A stretch of 20,975 nt of DNA from Methanobacteriaceae archaeon UBA349 (lineage in GTDB: Archaea > Methanobacteriota > Methanobacteria > Methanobacteriales > Methanobacteriaceae): positions 79,912-100,886 of the forward strand of contig DAWK01000072.1 of the NCBI GenBank assembly GCA_002509745.1, in the 5' to 3' direction. The position numbers and the translations under genes are program-made. The notes under the pieces were generated by a model. The model saw nothing but the letters and a program-made list of their open reading frames with translations. It made no database searches and was not told the DNA's origin. Positions 6,804 through 15,039 of the stretch are shown one piece after another. Position 1 is the first letter of the stretch, and each line of letters begins with the position of its first letter.

Positions 6804-7069
6804 TAGGACCTTGCCTCTGTTTTAAAGAGTTTACGGGAACATTCAGAACATAAATATCCACCGTAAGGTCGGTTAGGTCGCTTTTTAGTCTTAGCTAATT
6901 TTTTTATCTCATATGGTCGTCCTCGAGGGACACCATGGAGTAATTTCCCACACTCACCACAAACGTGCTTGCTGGGTTTTTTCTTTTTGTATCTTAAAAC
7001 TGTTTTTCCACCAGGAGTCCTTTTAAAGGTCCTCTTGTATGATCTGGATCTAAATCTATTTGCTGGCAT
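6803..7069 (-). CDS. rpl34e: 50S ribosomal protein L34e (eL34)
   Basis: This 88-residue zinc-ribbon ribosomal protein is found in archaea and eukaryotes. Two CxxC pairs are visible, CGEC at about 38-41 and CSEC near residue 75, separated by a basic linker. The N-terminus [20 protein letters not shown] is typical. The SD AGGAGAG precedes the ATG. It starts a tight group rpl34e-cmk-rpl14e with overlap or 1-nt spacing. The 118-bp AT-rich spacer before it could hold a promoter. Confidence 0.95.
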   Translation of the reverse strand: MPANRFRSRSYKRTFKRTPGGKTVLRYKKKKPSKHVCGECGKLLHGVPRGRPYEIKKLAKTKKRPNRPYGGYLCSECSRKLFKTEARS

Positions 7070-7187
7070 TTAATCTCTCCTAAATTTAATTTATCATATG
7101 AAAATATAATTATGAATAATATTTCAGATTTAATAATAAATTTAAATTAAAAAATTATTAATTAAATATAAAATATTTCATTGGAAA

Positions 7188-7754
7188 TTACATTCCTCCT
7201 TTTAAGCCCATGAGCTTACGGAACAATTGGGACATGGCAAATGAACATAGAATATACCATCCTAACCACTCAATGGCACCCACCGGAGTAGTGGCTGCTG
7301 TTTTATAAAACATATGCCAAAGAGGGACTAAAAGCACATAATATGCTATTTGAGGAAGCATTACTACAGTATGTGAAATTTGGGGCTGTTGAGACATCCA
7401 ATAAAACACTATAAGAATCGGTAACATGGTAACTAGCATAGGTTTAAAGGACATGATCATCATGTCTTTTTGTTTTCCCATCATTTCCATCTGTTGCTTT
7501 TGCATTTTTTCCATGGATTTAGAGTCACCAGATTTCTGAACTTCCCTCATTTCCTGCTGGAATTCCTGCATTTCTTTTTTTATAGATTCTAATTTATCTT
7601 GATCCACTAATAATTTATTAGCTAATGTAATAACAAAAGCTACTAATGTAGAAATCAAGAAAATTGTGAATATAGGATTGTTCGGATTAGGATCCATCGC
7701 AATGATTGGTCCAAAAATCGCATCCAACGGCCCATAAATTATTTCAAACACCAT
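7188..7754 (-). CDS. DUF106 membrane protein, archaeal Oxa1/YidC/EMC3-like insertase
   Basis: This 188-residue membrane protein has a hydrophobic segment at about 27-49. A charged, Met/Gln-rich, probably coiled-coil stretch follows at about 52-100 (QEFQQEMREVQKSGDSKSME). Three more hydrophobic segments lie near 105-122, 128-150 and 162-180. This layout, with a cytosolic coiled coil between the first and second membrane segments, is that of DUF106 proteins. They belong to the Oxa1 superfamily of membrane protein insertases, with YidC, Get1 and EMC3 (family knowledge). The SD GAGGAA lies before the ATG. It follows secY and adkA, which supports a role in membrane insertion; substrates are unknown. 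Confidence 0.88.
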   Translation of the reverse strand: MVFEIIYGPLDAIFGPIIAMDPNPNNPIFTIFLISTLVAFVITLANKLLVDQDKLESIKKEMQEFQQEMREVQKSGDSKSMEKMQKQQMEMMGKQKDMMIMSFKPMLVTMLPILIVFYWMSQQPQISHTVVMLPQIAYYVLLVPLWHMFYKTAATTPVGAIEWLGWYILCSFAMSQLFRKLMGLKGGM

Positions 7755-7817
7755 TTTTATTTCCTCTTGTTAGAATCATGAATGAATTTTTCATATAATA
7801 TTATTTTTATTTAATTA

Positions 7818-7846
7818 TAATCAATTATAGAATTAATAATTGATTA
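7818..7846. repeat. 11-bp inverted repeat in the adkA-DUF106 spacer
   Basis: TAATCAATTAT (7818-7828) and ATAATTGATTA (7836-7846) are perfect complements around a 7-nt spacer. It lies 64 bases before the DUF106 ATG in a 189-bp AT-rich gap. It might be an operator or a weak RNA hairpin; the AT content weakens the case. Confidence 0.4.
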
Positions 7847-7943
7847 AAATATAAATAAAATTACATTTAATGAAGCTATTAACATGATTCATTTGAAATC
7901 AAGTAATTTTACAGTAATTGCAATTTGAATCAGCTTAATAAGT

Positions 7944-8501
7944 TTATTTTAAAGTTTCCACTATATCTGCAACTGAATTATCAAGTTGGTCATTATGGTT
8001 TTCAATTATTTTCACTGTTGCACCAGTAAGGGCAGCATATGCCATGGAAACGGATCTATTCATTTCTTGATGAAGATTTATGTCCTTCAACATTTCCATG
8101 TCTCGTGTACGAGTAGTATCACTAATCCTTCTTAGTAAAATCTCGTCGGCATCTGCTTCTATTAACACGAAAATATCTGGTTGGAGCTCTTCTAAAACCC
8201 ATTTTGGAAGTCCCGGCAAAAAACCAGCAGGTGTTTTAATAGTACAATGCGTATCCACGATTATGTTATTTAGCTTTGACCTTTCTTTTATACTTTTTGC
8301 TGCACTTTTTTGAATTTCTTTTTGGACATCAGAAGAAAGCAATCTCAATTCATCTCTATCTTCCACAATCCCCTTTTCCTGAGCAATCTGTAGCATTGCA
8401 TCCCCATAATTAACATTTATATAATCAAGGTTTTCCAATGCATGGTCTAAAACCGTCGTACTTCCAGATCCAGGAATTCCTGCAATAACAACTACTTTCA
8501 T
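7944..8501 (-). CDS. adkA: Adenylate kinase, archaeal type (AdkA)
   Basis: This 185-residue enzyme interconverts ATP and AMP with two ADP. It is the archaeal form, distinct from bacterial Adk. The P-loop is GIPGSGSTT (8-16), where Ser14 replaces the Walker lysine. The segment VDTHCTIKTPAGFLPGLP matches the archaeal AdkA core, and ISDTTRTRD holds the lid arginines. The SD AGGAG lies upstream. It follows secY by 32 nt, the same secY-adk linkage found in many bacterial and archaeal genomes. Confidence 0.95.
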   Translation of the reverse strand: MKVVVIAGIPGSGSTTVLDHALENLDYINVNYGDAMLQIAQEKGIVEDRDELRLLSSDVQKEIQKSAAKSIKERSKLNNIIVDTHCTIKTPAGFLPGLPKWVLEELQPDIFVLIEADADEILLRRISDTTRTRDMEMLKDINLHQEMNRSVSMAYAALTGATVKIIENHNDQLDNSVADIVETLK

Positions 8502-8533
8502 TTTACTAACTCCTAAAGTTAACTCAGAAAAGA

Positions 8534-9877
8534 TTAGTCTCCTAAGAATTTTCTTAACATAGGGTGCATATCCATGAGTTGTTCCTGAGCAATCTCTTCA
8601 TACAGCCGGTAAACAATTCCCACAGTAAGTAGCACACCAGTACCTCCACCTAAAGCTCCAGTAAGGTCTGCTCCAAAAGCAAGAAGACCTACAAATGCAC
8701 CACCCAGTACAGTTATAGCTGGTATGTATTTCTGTAAAATCTTTTCAAACTGCCTTCTACTGCTTCTAAAGCCAGGAATCTGCATTCCCATTTGATGAAG
8801 TTGTTTAGCAACGGCTTTAGGTCCGATATTACTTAATTCCACCCAAAGTACTGCAAACAATATACACATTGCTATAAACACTACGCCATAAACTAAAACA
8901 TGTAAAGGCTCGGTTATTAACATATCCAAACTACGTGGAGGAGTTAATAAATAAGCCAGACCACTGACAGCTTGTCCATTGGATATAGTTCCTAAAATAG
9001 GGTATCCAATTTTCTGGAAAATGTTGGCAAATAGCTGCACATTGAGTAGTAATGCACTAGCCAAAATAACCGGCATATTACTAGCATATATAAATCTTAA
9101 AGGGTATTTTCCTCTGGCTCCCTTAACTCTACCAGAAGATAGTGGGATTTCTATTCTCATACTTTCCGCATATACTACTACCAAAAATACTATAATAACT
9201 GCAAATACTGGAAGTAAATAGTCAAATGACGGAGACCCAGTGGTTAATGAGTATATAAATGCAGGTATTTTTCCCGCAGGAACACCAGGTTGAGTTGGTG
9301 AAGAAAGTACATTGAAAGATCCCACAATAATTTCTTGAGATACACTTGCTGCAATGAAAAGACCAACACCACTTCCAAATCCCCATTTAGAAACAACCTC
9401 ATCCAGAAAGATTATTAAAATCCCTCCAATTGTCATTTGCAATATGAGAATCCAGAAAAATGAGGGGCTTGTAGCTGCTACTGCTCCGGTTAATACCATT
9501 ACTATAGCTTCGAAAAGTGTAAATATGATAGCCAGGAGTTTTTGAGCTCCTTGAAACAAAGCCTTATCTTCATGCTTGGAAAGATCCAGATTTAAAATCT
9601 TACCACCCACCAGCAACTGCAACACAATAGATGCAGATACAATAGGACCTATACCCAGAGTCAGAATGGATCCAAAACTACCTGCCATAACCGCTCTTAA
9701 TTGAGCAAATTGATCCACAGCAATGGGGCTTAGCCCATATAAAGGAATCTGACAAAGTATAAAATATAATACTACTATTATTGCTGTCCATTTAAGTTTT
9801 TCCTTAAATGAAATGCGGTGTTCTGGGTTTTTTACTTGTGGTAAAATAGAAAAAATCGGCTGTAGTTTCTCTATCAA
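8534..9877 (-). CDS. secY: Preprotein translocase subunit SecY (Sec61 alpha)
   Basis: This 447-residue protein is the channel of the Sec translocon, with SecE and Sec61 beta encoded elsewhere. It contains about ten hydrophobic segments, as expected, and the archaeal N-terminal region HRISFKEKLKWTAIIVVLYF. The segment VKGARGKYPLRFIYASNMPV is a conserved cytosolic-loop region. The start is TTG at 9877 (MIEKLQPIFS): AGGAGTGA lies 6-8 bases upstream and no in-frame ATG is available near the N-terminus. It follows rpl15 by 48 nt, the classical L15-SecY linkage, and is followed by adkA. Confidence 0.96.
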   Translation of the reverse strand: MIEKLQPIFSILPQVKNPEHRISFKEKLKWTAIIVVLYFILCQIPLYGLSPIAVDQFAQLRAVMAGSFGSILTLGIGPIVSASIVLQLLVGGKILNLDLSKHEDKALFQGAQKLLAIIFTLFEAIVMVLTGAVAATSPSFFWILILQMTIGGILIIFLDEVVSKWGFGSGVGLFIAASVSQEIIVGSFNVLSSPTQPGVPAGKIPAFIYSLTTGSPSFDYLLPVFAVIIVFLVVVYAESMRIEIPLSSGRVKGARGKYPLRFIYASNMPVILASALLLNVQLFANIFQKIGYPILGTISNGQAVSGLAYLLTPPRSLDMLITEPLHVLVYGVVFIAMCILFAVLWVELSNIGPKAVAKQLHQMGMQIPGFRSSRRQFEKILQKYIPAITVLGGAFVGLLAFGADLTGALGGGTGVLLTVGIVYRLYEEIAQEQLMDMHPMLRKFLGD

Positions 9878-9925
9878 TTATTTCACTCCTTAATAAAAAT
9901 TTTACTAAAAATAAATAATAAAAAA

Positions 9926-10363
9926 TTAGAGAGTTACTGATTCTCCACCAGCTTCCTGAATTTTCTTTTCAGCTAATCCAGAGAATTCCGGGGATTTTAC
10001 TAAAAGAGCTTTAGTAATTTTTCCTTGACCTAATACTTTGTTGTATCCAAGATCAGTGACATCAATTACAATGACATCATTCTCTTTTTTGGCCAATCCT
10101 TGTTCAAGTAATTGCTCTGATTTTTCATCCAAGTAACTTAAATTTACAGGGATAACATCTTTTACTGATTTTTGAGGTCTTTTGAAACCGTATTTTCCAA
10201 AGTGTTTTGGATCGTATTTAACAATCCAAGTCCAGCGGTGTTTGTGGCTTCCAGCCATACCTCTTCCACCACGGTGACCTGCTCCTCTTCGCTTCTTAGA
10301 ACAGCCACCACCAATGGTTCGGGACCCTCTCATTTTGTTTATTTTCCGTTTAGTTCTAATCAT
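9926..10363 (-). CDS. rpl15: 50S ribosomal protein L15 (uL15)
   Basis: This 145-residue large-subunit protein has the glycine/arginine-rich N-terminal extension (KINKMRGSRTIGGGCSKKRR) that threads into 23S rRNA. The C-terminal globular half includes DVTDLGYNKVLGQGKITKAL. The archaeal HRWTWIVKYDPKHFGKYGF segment is present. The SD AGGAG lies before the ATG. A 140-bp AT-rich spacer separates it from rpl30, whereas neighbours are tightly packed, so a promoter for rpl15-secY-adkA is possible there. Confidence 0.96.
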   Translation of the reverse strand: MIRTKRKINKMRGSRTIGGGCSKKRRGAGHRGGRGMAGSHKHRWTWIVKYDPKHFGKYGFKRPQKSVKDVIPVNLSYLDEKSEQLLEQGLAKKENDVIVIDVTDLGYNKVLGQGKITKALLVKSPEFSGLAEKKIQEAGGESVTL

Positions 10364-10503
10364 TTTAAAATTCTCCTGGAATTTAATTAAGCTGAAATTT
10401 TAATAATAAATATTAAACTAAAATTTTTGTAATAATAAAATATTTATAAAAATTTCTATTATATCAGGATTTGGATTAATTGATTGAATATAATAAATTA
10501 GGA
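10364..10503. other. AT-rich spacer between rpl30 and rpl15, possible internal promoter
   Basis: This 140-bp non-coding gap has several TATA-like runs on the minus strand, for example GATATAATAG and TTTTTATAAATATTTT. The surrounding gene pairs are mostly 2-50 nt apart. An internal promoter serving rpl15-secY-adkA is the simplest reading, but no single TATA element stands out. Confidence 0.3.
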
Positions 10504-10962
10504 TTACACCATCTTTTTGATGAGTGTCCTAATTTCTTCTTTTCTGTACCCTAGACTTCCACCTTCTTGGAAAGCATTTTTAACGCCTTCGTATCCTTTT
10601 CTTGGAGGGTGTAATCTGAATACTTGCTTTATATTAGCATCCTCTAATGTTATTTCAGATTCGAGAACTGCCTTAGCAAATTCTTCAATAGAAGAATATT
10701 CAGTATTTTCCTTTATATATTCATCAGTGATTTTGTCTCCACCAGCAACTCGTCCTCTTTTTGTAATGAGTTGAGTTAAAGTTTCTAGATCAATTTCACC
10801 CCAAGTTATATAATCCTTAGATTTCAAGAGCATTCCCTTGTAACTTGGGTTTTCATTAATTAGAACGGCGTGATTAATCCTGGTGAGTCTTAACATATCC
10901 ATGGTAGCTGCGATGTCTTTTTTGACACCGACCGTACCTCTTACCCTTACTACTGCTAGCAT
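10504..10962 (-). CDS. rpl30: 50S ribosomal protein L30 (uL30)
   Basis: This 152-residue protein is the long archaeal/eukaryotic form of L30 (bacterial L30 is about 60 residues). The N-terminus [17 protein letters not shown] carries the universal core, followed by [20 protein letters not shown]. The C-terminal extension ends [20 protein letters not shown], typical of archaeal L30. The SD GGTGAT lies just upstream. It follows rps5 by 21 nt in the S5-L30-L15 order conserved across domains. Confidence 0.96.
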   Translation of the reverse strand: MLAVVRVRGTVGVKKDIAATMDMLRLTRINHAVLINENPSYKGMLLKSKDYITWGEIDLETLTQLITKRGRVAGGDKITDEYIKENTEYSSIEEFAKAVLESEITLEDANIKQVFRLHPPRKGYEGVKNAFQEGGSLGYRKEEIRTLIKKMV

Positions 10963-10983
10963 ATTATCACCATTTAACTGTTA

Positions 10984-11628
10984 TTAGCTGGTACAAACAC
11001 CCAGATTTTTTAAATCTTTTTTCTGGGCTTTGACTCTGCTCAACTGTTTTAATGCATCAAAGGTTGCACTGGCAAAGTTAACTGTAGTCTGGGTTTGACC
11101 ACTGGTTTGGGACCATAGATCATCTATTCCAGCCAGTTTCATGATGGTTTTTCCAACATTTCCTATAGCCAGTCCTACTCCTCCAGGAGCAGGCATTATA
11201 GTAACCCTGACACTTCCGCTTTTTCCAGACACTTTGAATGGAACTGTGTGTTCTCTTCCACAAACACAACCCCAGTCTCCACAGCCTCTTCTAACTTTGA
11301 TTATGTTATATTTAGCGTCATCAACAGCTTTTCTGATAGCAGGTCCAACTTCTCTAGCTTTACCTTGACCTAAGCCAACATAACCGTCTTTATTTCCGAC
11401 AGCTACGATAACTCGGAAGTTAACTTTTCTTCCGGATTTATGCATCCTTTGAACCAAGTTAACATCCATAACTTCTTCTTCTAGATCTGGGAGAAGCTTA
11501 TCTACGATTTCTAGCTCCATTATAGGAAGTCCTTTTTCAAATATCTCATCGATATCGGTAATTACTCCTTCCTTAACTAAGCGTCCTAAATTAGTTTTAG
11601 GCTCCCACTCTTCTTTGTTATAGTTCAT
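10984..11628 (-). CDS. rps5: 30S ribosomal protein S5 (uS5)
   Basis: This 214-residue protein has an N-terminal double-stranded-RNA-binding-like domain ([20 protein letters not shown] at about 69-88). A C-terminal domain with [20 protein letters not shown] follows. The cysteine-containing stretch [13 protein letters not shown] is characteristic of archaeal S5. The protein lies at the mRNA entry site and influences decoding accuracy (family knowledge). GAGGTA overlaps the rpl18 stop and serves as SD; only 2 nt separate the genes. Confidence 0.97.
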   Translation of the reverse strand: MNYNKEEWEPKTNLGRLVKEGVITDIDEIFEKGLPIMELEIVDKLLPDLEEEVMDVNLVQRMHKSGRKVNFRVIVAVGNKDGYVGLGQGKAREVGPAIRKAVDDAKYNIIKVRRGCGDWGCVCGREHTVPFKVSGKSGSVRVTIMPAPGGVGLAIGNVGKTIMKLAGIDDLWSQTSGQTQTTVNFASATFDALKQLSRVKAQKKDLKNLGVCTS

Positions 11629-11630
11629 GA

Positions 11631-12212
11631 TTATACCTCAGCCTCGTCAATCTTTTTCTTCATATCTTCAAAGTGATCAGGTAAATCAACTGGTGAAAGT
11701 CCTTTATCTAAATATTGGGAGAACTTTTTCTTGAGCTCTTCTTCATCTAAAGACTTAGCATATTCTGCTACGTGTTCACCGGTTATTCTGCTCTCATCAG
11801 GGAGAATAGATTCTCCATGAGGAATATGTAAACCTGCATCAGATGCACCTTTAAGAGCTGCAAAAACTTTTGAGCCTTTAATTGCTGGTTTTAATCCAAT
11901 ATCTAAAACCGCTGCTTCAACATCATTACTTAAAGCTTTTTTAGCACATAAGTAACCTGTTAAATAAGCCGCTGAAGTATTTTTAGTTCCAGCTAACCAT
12001 CCTAATCTTTGTAGTTCTTTGGAATGAGCTGAAACAACAGTCTCATCACCAGATTCTGCCACATTGATTATTTGAGCAATAACATGATTATTAGAAATTC
12101 TGACAACCAGTCTTGACTTGTCAAGATCGATTAATCTTAATCTGGCATGATAATCAGTTTTTCCTTCTCTTCTTCTTCTAAATGCTACTTTATATCTTGA
12201 TCCGTGTGCCAA
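11631..12212 (-). CDS. rpl18: 50S ribosomal protein L18 (uL18)
   Basis: This 193-residue large-subunit protein binds 5S rRNA. The N-terminus [20 protein letters not shown] and the segment GYLCAKKAL are archaeal L18 signatures. The C-terminal extension ([19 protein letters not shown]) is shared with eukaryotic L5 and absent from bacteria. The start codon is TTG at 12212 ([11 protein letters not shown]), 7 bases after a perfect GGAGG SD, with no competing ATG. It lies 11 nt after rpl19e and 2 nt before rps5. Confidence 0.96.
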   Translation of the reverse strand: MAHGSRYKVAFRRRREGKTDYHARLRLIDLDKSRLVVRISNNHVIAQIINVAESGDETVVSAHSKELQRLGWLAGTKNTSAAYLTGYLCAKKALSNDVEAAVLDIGLKPAIKGSKVFAALKGASDAGLHIPHGESILPDESRITGEHVAEYAKSLDEEELKKKFSQYLDKGLSPVDLPDHFEDMKKKIDEAEV

Positions 12213-12223
12213 CTTAATTCCTC

Positions 12224-12673
12224 CTACTTCCTGAGCAAGTCATGATCCCGGGCATAGGTTTTCATGTAAGATTTACTTCTGAAGGCACCGCCCTTTGCCA
12301 TTCTGTAGAGTTTACGATACGTAGTAGTATTAATTTCCCGGTCGTCTCTCATCTGTTTAAGGTCCTTTCTCAAGGCCCTTATGGTAGTCATCCAAGCTTC
12401 TTTCTTGGGTCTTCGAGCACCTTTTGCTCCTTTTATACTACCTCTACCTTTTCTTCTTCCCTTGCTTTTTTGCTGGGCTATTTTCTTTGACCTGTAACTG
12501 CTTATACCCTGTTGAGGTTTAGCCCTAATTACCTTGTTGTCTATTAGCTGCTTCACGCTTTCCCTGGTTATGGCCCGTGAAACTTCTTCTATTTGTTCAG
12601 GATCAATCCATACACGATTTACCCCTACTTTCAGGATATCTGCAGCTAATCTTTTCTGAGTAGTAAGATTCAT
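12224..12673 (-). CDS. rpl19e: 50S ribosomal protein L19e (eL19)
   Basis: This 149-residue archaeal/eukaryotic protein starts MNLTTQKRLAADILKVGVNR, the hallmark of eL19. The middle is extremely basic (KSKGRRKGRGSIKGAKGARR, about residues 69-88), and a long C-terminal helix ends ARDHDLLRK. In the family it makes an intersubunit bridge. A strong AGGAGGT SD precedes the ATG, and a small hairpin sits just upstream of that SD. It is separated from rpl32e by a 395-bp spacer, unusually large for this cluster. Confidence 0.97.
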   Translation of the reverse strand: MNLTTQKRLAADILKVGVNRVWIDPEQIEEVSRAITRESVKQLIDNKVIRAKPQQGISSYRSKKIAQQKSKGRRKGRGSIKGAKGARRPKKEAWMTTIRALRKDLKQMRDDREINTTTYRKLYRMAKGGAFRSKSYMKTYARDHDLLRK

Positions 12674-12690
12674 TTAAGAAACCTCCTTTT

Positions 12691-12705
12691 TCAGCGTTGA
12701 GCTGA
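12691..12705 (-). promoter_or_regulatory. Small hairpin just upstream of the rpl19e SD
   Basis: On the minus strand TCAGC-TCAAC-GCTGA forms a 5-bp stem with a 5-nt loop, ending 4 bases before the AGGAGG SD. Its position would allow an effect on ribosome access. The short stem makes this uncertain. Confidence 0.3.
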
Positions 12706-12798
12706 TAAAATGACTTGAAAAATGGATTTATTAATATAATAATTAATATTAATGCATTTAATTACTATTATCCATTAGATTCAAGTATACCCTTTATC

Positions 12799-12924
12799 AT
12801 GAAATGCAGCGCATTTCATTGGATTGGTTTTAACATGAGTACCATGAAGCCATAATTATCAAAAATCATGTTAATTACGGATTCAATGCACTGAAATTAT
12901 TTAAATTTCCCTTTAACCAAATCC
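12799..12924 (-). ncRNA. Candidate structured RNA or leader element
   Basis: In minus-strand RNA, P1 pairs GGAUUUGGUU (12924-12915) with AACCAAUCC (12829-12821), 9 bp with one bulged U. Inside it, P2 pairs UUAACAUGA (12874-12866) with UCAUGUUAA (12838-12830), 9 bp perfect and contiguous with P1. P3 is UUCAG/UUGAA (12895-12891/12886-12882) with a UGCA loop; its G-U pair would be a mismatch on the plus strand. P4 (12799-12819) is a perfect 9-bp stem with a GCU triloop, one base after P1. Four nested or adjacent stems in AT-rich DNA exceed what I expect by chance. No known family was recognised. Confidence 0.45.
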
Positions 12925-13068
12925 ATATGTCCAATAATTTATTCTATAATTTTGAATTAATGATTTAAATTATAATCAATGTATTTTACAAGATTTTATT
13001 TAAATTTTTATAATTATTTTTATAATTATATTAAATTCCAATTATGGACATAGCTCAAAAACTGGGCA

Positions 13069-13395
13069 TTATTTGTTCAATATTTTAATGCCAAGTTCTT
13101 TTGCTTTTAATAACATCATTTCCTTTTTTCTTTTTCCAACAGTGGAACTAATTCTTCCTGCTTGAATACTAGGATCCAATTTTTCCAATTCTTTTACATT
13201 ACAAACAAGAATATCTTGATAACCAGAAGGGTGTAAACCTCTTGTAGCTTTTGGAGATCCATAACCAACAGTAGGCATGGCAGGTTTACCCTTTTCATAT
13301 CTCCTCATTTTACTGGTTTTTCCTCGGGCCCTTCTCCACTTTTGACCAAGCTTTTTATATCTGGCGTATTCTTGCCTTTTGAATTTTTTCTTCAT
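13069..13395 (-). CDS. rpl32e: 50S ribosomal protein L32e (eL32)
   Basis: This 108-residue archaeal/eukaryotic large-subunit protein begins with a basic segment ([20 protein letters not shown]). The conserved core [20 protein letters not shown] follows at about residues 41-60. The protein is on the short side because it lacks the long N-terminal extension seen in some archaea, but the core is complete. GGTGAT serves as SD before the ATG. It follows rpl6 by 26 nt; the usual next gene, rpl19e, is 395 bp away instead of adjacent. Confidence 0.95.
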   Translation of the reverse strand: MKKKFKRQEYARYKKLGQKWRRARGKTSKMRRYEKGKPAMPTVGYGSPKATRGLHPSGYQDILVCNVKELEKLDPSIQAGRISSTVGKRKKEMMLLKAKELGIKILNK

Positions 13396-13421
13396 TCAAA
13401 TCACCATAAGTTTTCATAGCC

Positions 13422-13955
13422 CTATTCTTTACTAGTAAGGTAAATACCATCTTGGAAAACCCGGGGATCTCGTCCCTTAATTTTAGTGGCTTGTTCCAGA
13501 TTAGCCATGGTTTGACCCACGTCTTCCTTATTAATACCAGTAATTGTTACTTCTTCACCTTTCACTTGGACTTTTGCACTTCCCACTATTTTAGCGGTAC
13601 GAGGATATCTCTCCCCCAGGAAGTTTTCTATAGTAACTTTATTTCCAGTCACTTTAACAGTCATAGGAAAGTGAGCGTATACAATTTTCATATGATAAGT
13701 AAATCCATCAGTTACACCATGAATCATATTAGTGATATGGGAACGGATAGTGCCTATCATTGCTTTATCCTGTTTTTTAGGAAACTGAGTTTCCAGGACT
13801 ACTTTATCTTCTTCTTGTTTTATGGTGATGTTTGGGTAAATGAACTTCCTGGAAAGCTTCCCTTGAGGCCCATTTACATTTACCTCATCACTTAGGGTAA
13901 TATTTACGCCTTCCGGGACTTCTATTTCTTCCCGAATTACAGCTGCTAGAACCAT
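13422..13955 (-). CDS. rpl6: 50S ribosomal protein L6 (uL6)
   Basis: This 177-residue protein has two repeated L6 domains and sits near the factor-binding site of the large subunit. Supporting segments are REEIEVPEGVNITLSDEVNV at the N-terminus and LEQATKIKGRDPRVFQDGIY near the C-terminus. Two adjacent ATG codons occur (13958 and 13955). I chose the second because AGGTGAT ends directly against the first, too close for normal initiation. The SD overlaps the end of rps8, 8 bases away, so translation is probably coupled. Confidence 0.95.
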   Translation of the reverse strand: MVLAAVIREEIEVPEGVNITLSDEVNVNGPQGKLSRKFIYPNITIKQEEDKVVLETQFPKKQDKAMIGTIRSHITNMIHGVTDGFTYHMKIVYAHFPMTVKVTGNKVTIENFLGERYPRTAKIVGSAKVQVKGEEVTITGINKEDVGQTMANLEQATKIKGRDPRVFQDGIYLTSKE

Positions 13956-13963
13956 CATATCAC

Positions 13964-14356
13964 CTAATATATGTATGCCAGTAATCTGCCACCAATACCC
14001 TTTTCTTTAGCTTCTTTGTGGGTCATTATTCCCTGAGGGGTGGTAACAATAATTATTCCGAAATTTTTAGCTGGCAAGTATCTTTTTTCGAATTTTTCAA
14101 ATTCATCTTTCTTAACGGCATGTCTAGGTTTTACAACCCCACATTGGTTAATATTACCTTCTAAGTCCACAATGAACTTTCCAGCTTTGCCGTCATCTAC
14201 ATATTCAAATTCACCAATGTAGCCTTCTTTTTGCATAGTCCTTAAGACTCGCCCTATCAATTTAGAAGCAGGGGAAATATTACATTTTCCATTTCCCTGC
14301 AACTCATTGTTTCGCATATTAGTCAGGGCATTTGCGAGAGGATCCATAAGAGTCAC
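13964..14356 (-). CDS. rps8: 30S ribosomal protein S8 (uS8)
   Basis: This 130-residue small-subunit protein binds the central domain of 16S rRNA. The N-terminus after the start is [17 protein letters not shown], the S8 signature, and the C-terminal [20 protein letters not shown] is typical of archaea. I place the start at GTG 14356, six bases after GAGGTG. Another in-frame GTG three codons upstream (14365) is part of that SD. The resulting 130 residues is the usual archaeal S8 length. It lies 21 nt after rps14. Confidence 0.92.
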   Translation of the reverse strand: MTLMDPLANALTNMRNNELQGNGKCNISPASKLIGRVLRTMQKEGYIGEFEYVDDGKAGKFIVDLEGNINQCGVVKPRHAVKKDEFEKFEKRYLPAKNFGIIIVTTPQGIMTHKEAKEKGIGGRLLAYIY

Positions 14357-14377
14357 ATTAAACACCTCTTTCCTGTA

Positions 14378-14521
14378 CTAGTTGTACTTTTTAAATCCGA
14401 TTTTCGGTGCGAGTTCTCTGAAGCACTGTCTACATAACATGAGCCCGTATCTTCTAACCAGAGCAGAGTGATCTCCGCATCTTGAACATTTTCTGGATGC
14501 CTTTCCGTATTTTCTTGGCAT
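14378..14521 (-). CDS. rps14: 30S ribosomal protein S14, zinc-binding form (uS14)
   Basis: This 47-residue protein starts [20 protein letters not shown]. The zinc ligands are C12-x2-C15 and C30-x2-C33, in contexts KCSRCGDH and [10 protein letters not shown]. It is the short zinc-containing S14 used by archaea in the small-subunit head. The SD GGGTGAGAT lies before the ATG. It fills the gap between rpl5 (11 nt) and rps8 (21 nt), where S14 is expected. Confidence 0.96.
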   Translation of the reverse strand: MPRKYGKASRKCSRCGDHSALVRRYGLMLCRQCFRELAPKIGFKKYN

Positions 14522-14532
14522 AAATCTCACCC

Positions 14533-15039
14533 TTAAACAATCTTAACCTGGAATTTTTCCTGCATAAATTTCATGGTTTCTTCTTTTTTTACCATGTGTT
14601 TAGCTGGGATTTTTTTCCGTTGAATTTTCCTTCTTTTAATTCGGTATCCTGGTTTTTCAAAGGTAATTGATAAGTTCATTCCAAAAATACCAATATCTGG
14701 ATCGTACCTCATTCCAGGGATATCAATATGTTCATTAATTCCAAATGAAACATTACCCTGCGCATCAAACTGTCTTGATTTCAGTTTGTTACCTATACCA
14801 TCTAATATCATTTTAATAGCCTTATCTGCTCTTTCGCCCCTTAGGGTTACTTTGCAAGCTATAGGTTGATGTTTTCTTATACCGAATTCAGGATTAGTAA
14901 CTTTTGAGTAAGTTCGAACAGAATTCTGACCAGTCATATTATTTAAAAGCTTTTCGGCTCTGGCCAGTTGTTCTCCACCTTCACCAACACCAATATTCAT
15001 GGTGGCTTTGGCTATTATTACTTCTTCCATTGGGTTCAT
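14533..15039 (-). CDS. rpl5: 50S ribosomal protein L5 (uL5)
   Basis: This 168-residue protein binds 5S rRNA and contacts P-site tRNA. Supporting segments are [20 protein letters not shown] at about 13-32, LTGQ-like [16 protein letters not shown], and [20 protein letters not shown]. The start at 15039 directly abuts the rps4e stop (TAAATG), 7 bases after GGAGG. A second ATG three codons in is further from the SD and is less likely. Confidence 0.96.
   Translation of the reverse strand: MNPMEEVIIAKATMNIGVGEGGEQLARAEKLLNNMTGQNSVRTYSKVTNPEFGIRKHQPIACKVTLRGERADKAIKMILDGIGNKLKSRQFDAQGNVSFGINEHIDIPGMRYDPDIGIFGMNLSITFEKPGYRIKRRKIQRKKIPAKHMVKKEETMKFMQEKFQVKIV

Larger units (their letters stand above)
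12674..13068. other. 395-bp spacer between rpl32e and rpl19e with structured region
   Basis: There is no credible coding sequence; only peptides of about 7-12 codons start with ATG on the minus strand. The part 12799-12924 can form four stems as minus-strand RNA. The part 12930-13050 is very AT-rich with TATA-like runs, for example AAAATTATAGAA near 12943-12953, about 25 bases before the first stem. A small hairpin (12691-12705) precedes the rpl19e SD. Confidence 0.6.

Noticed and set aside
12800..12935. Very short minus-strand peptides (for example MDLVKGKFK and MKCAAFHDKGYT) in the rpl32e-rpl19e spacer
   Set aside because: They are only about 7-12 codons without SD sequences. The paired stems explain the region better.
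13452..13895. Plus-strand open frame of 147 codons opposite rpl6
   Set aside because: It lies entirely over a clear L6 gene. Its composition is rich in Phe, Ser and Ile as expected from antisense reading, and it has no recognisable domain.
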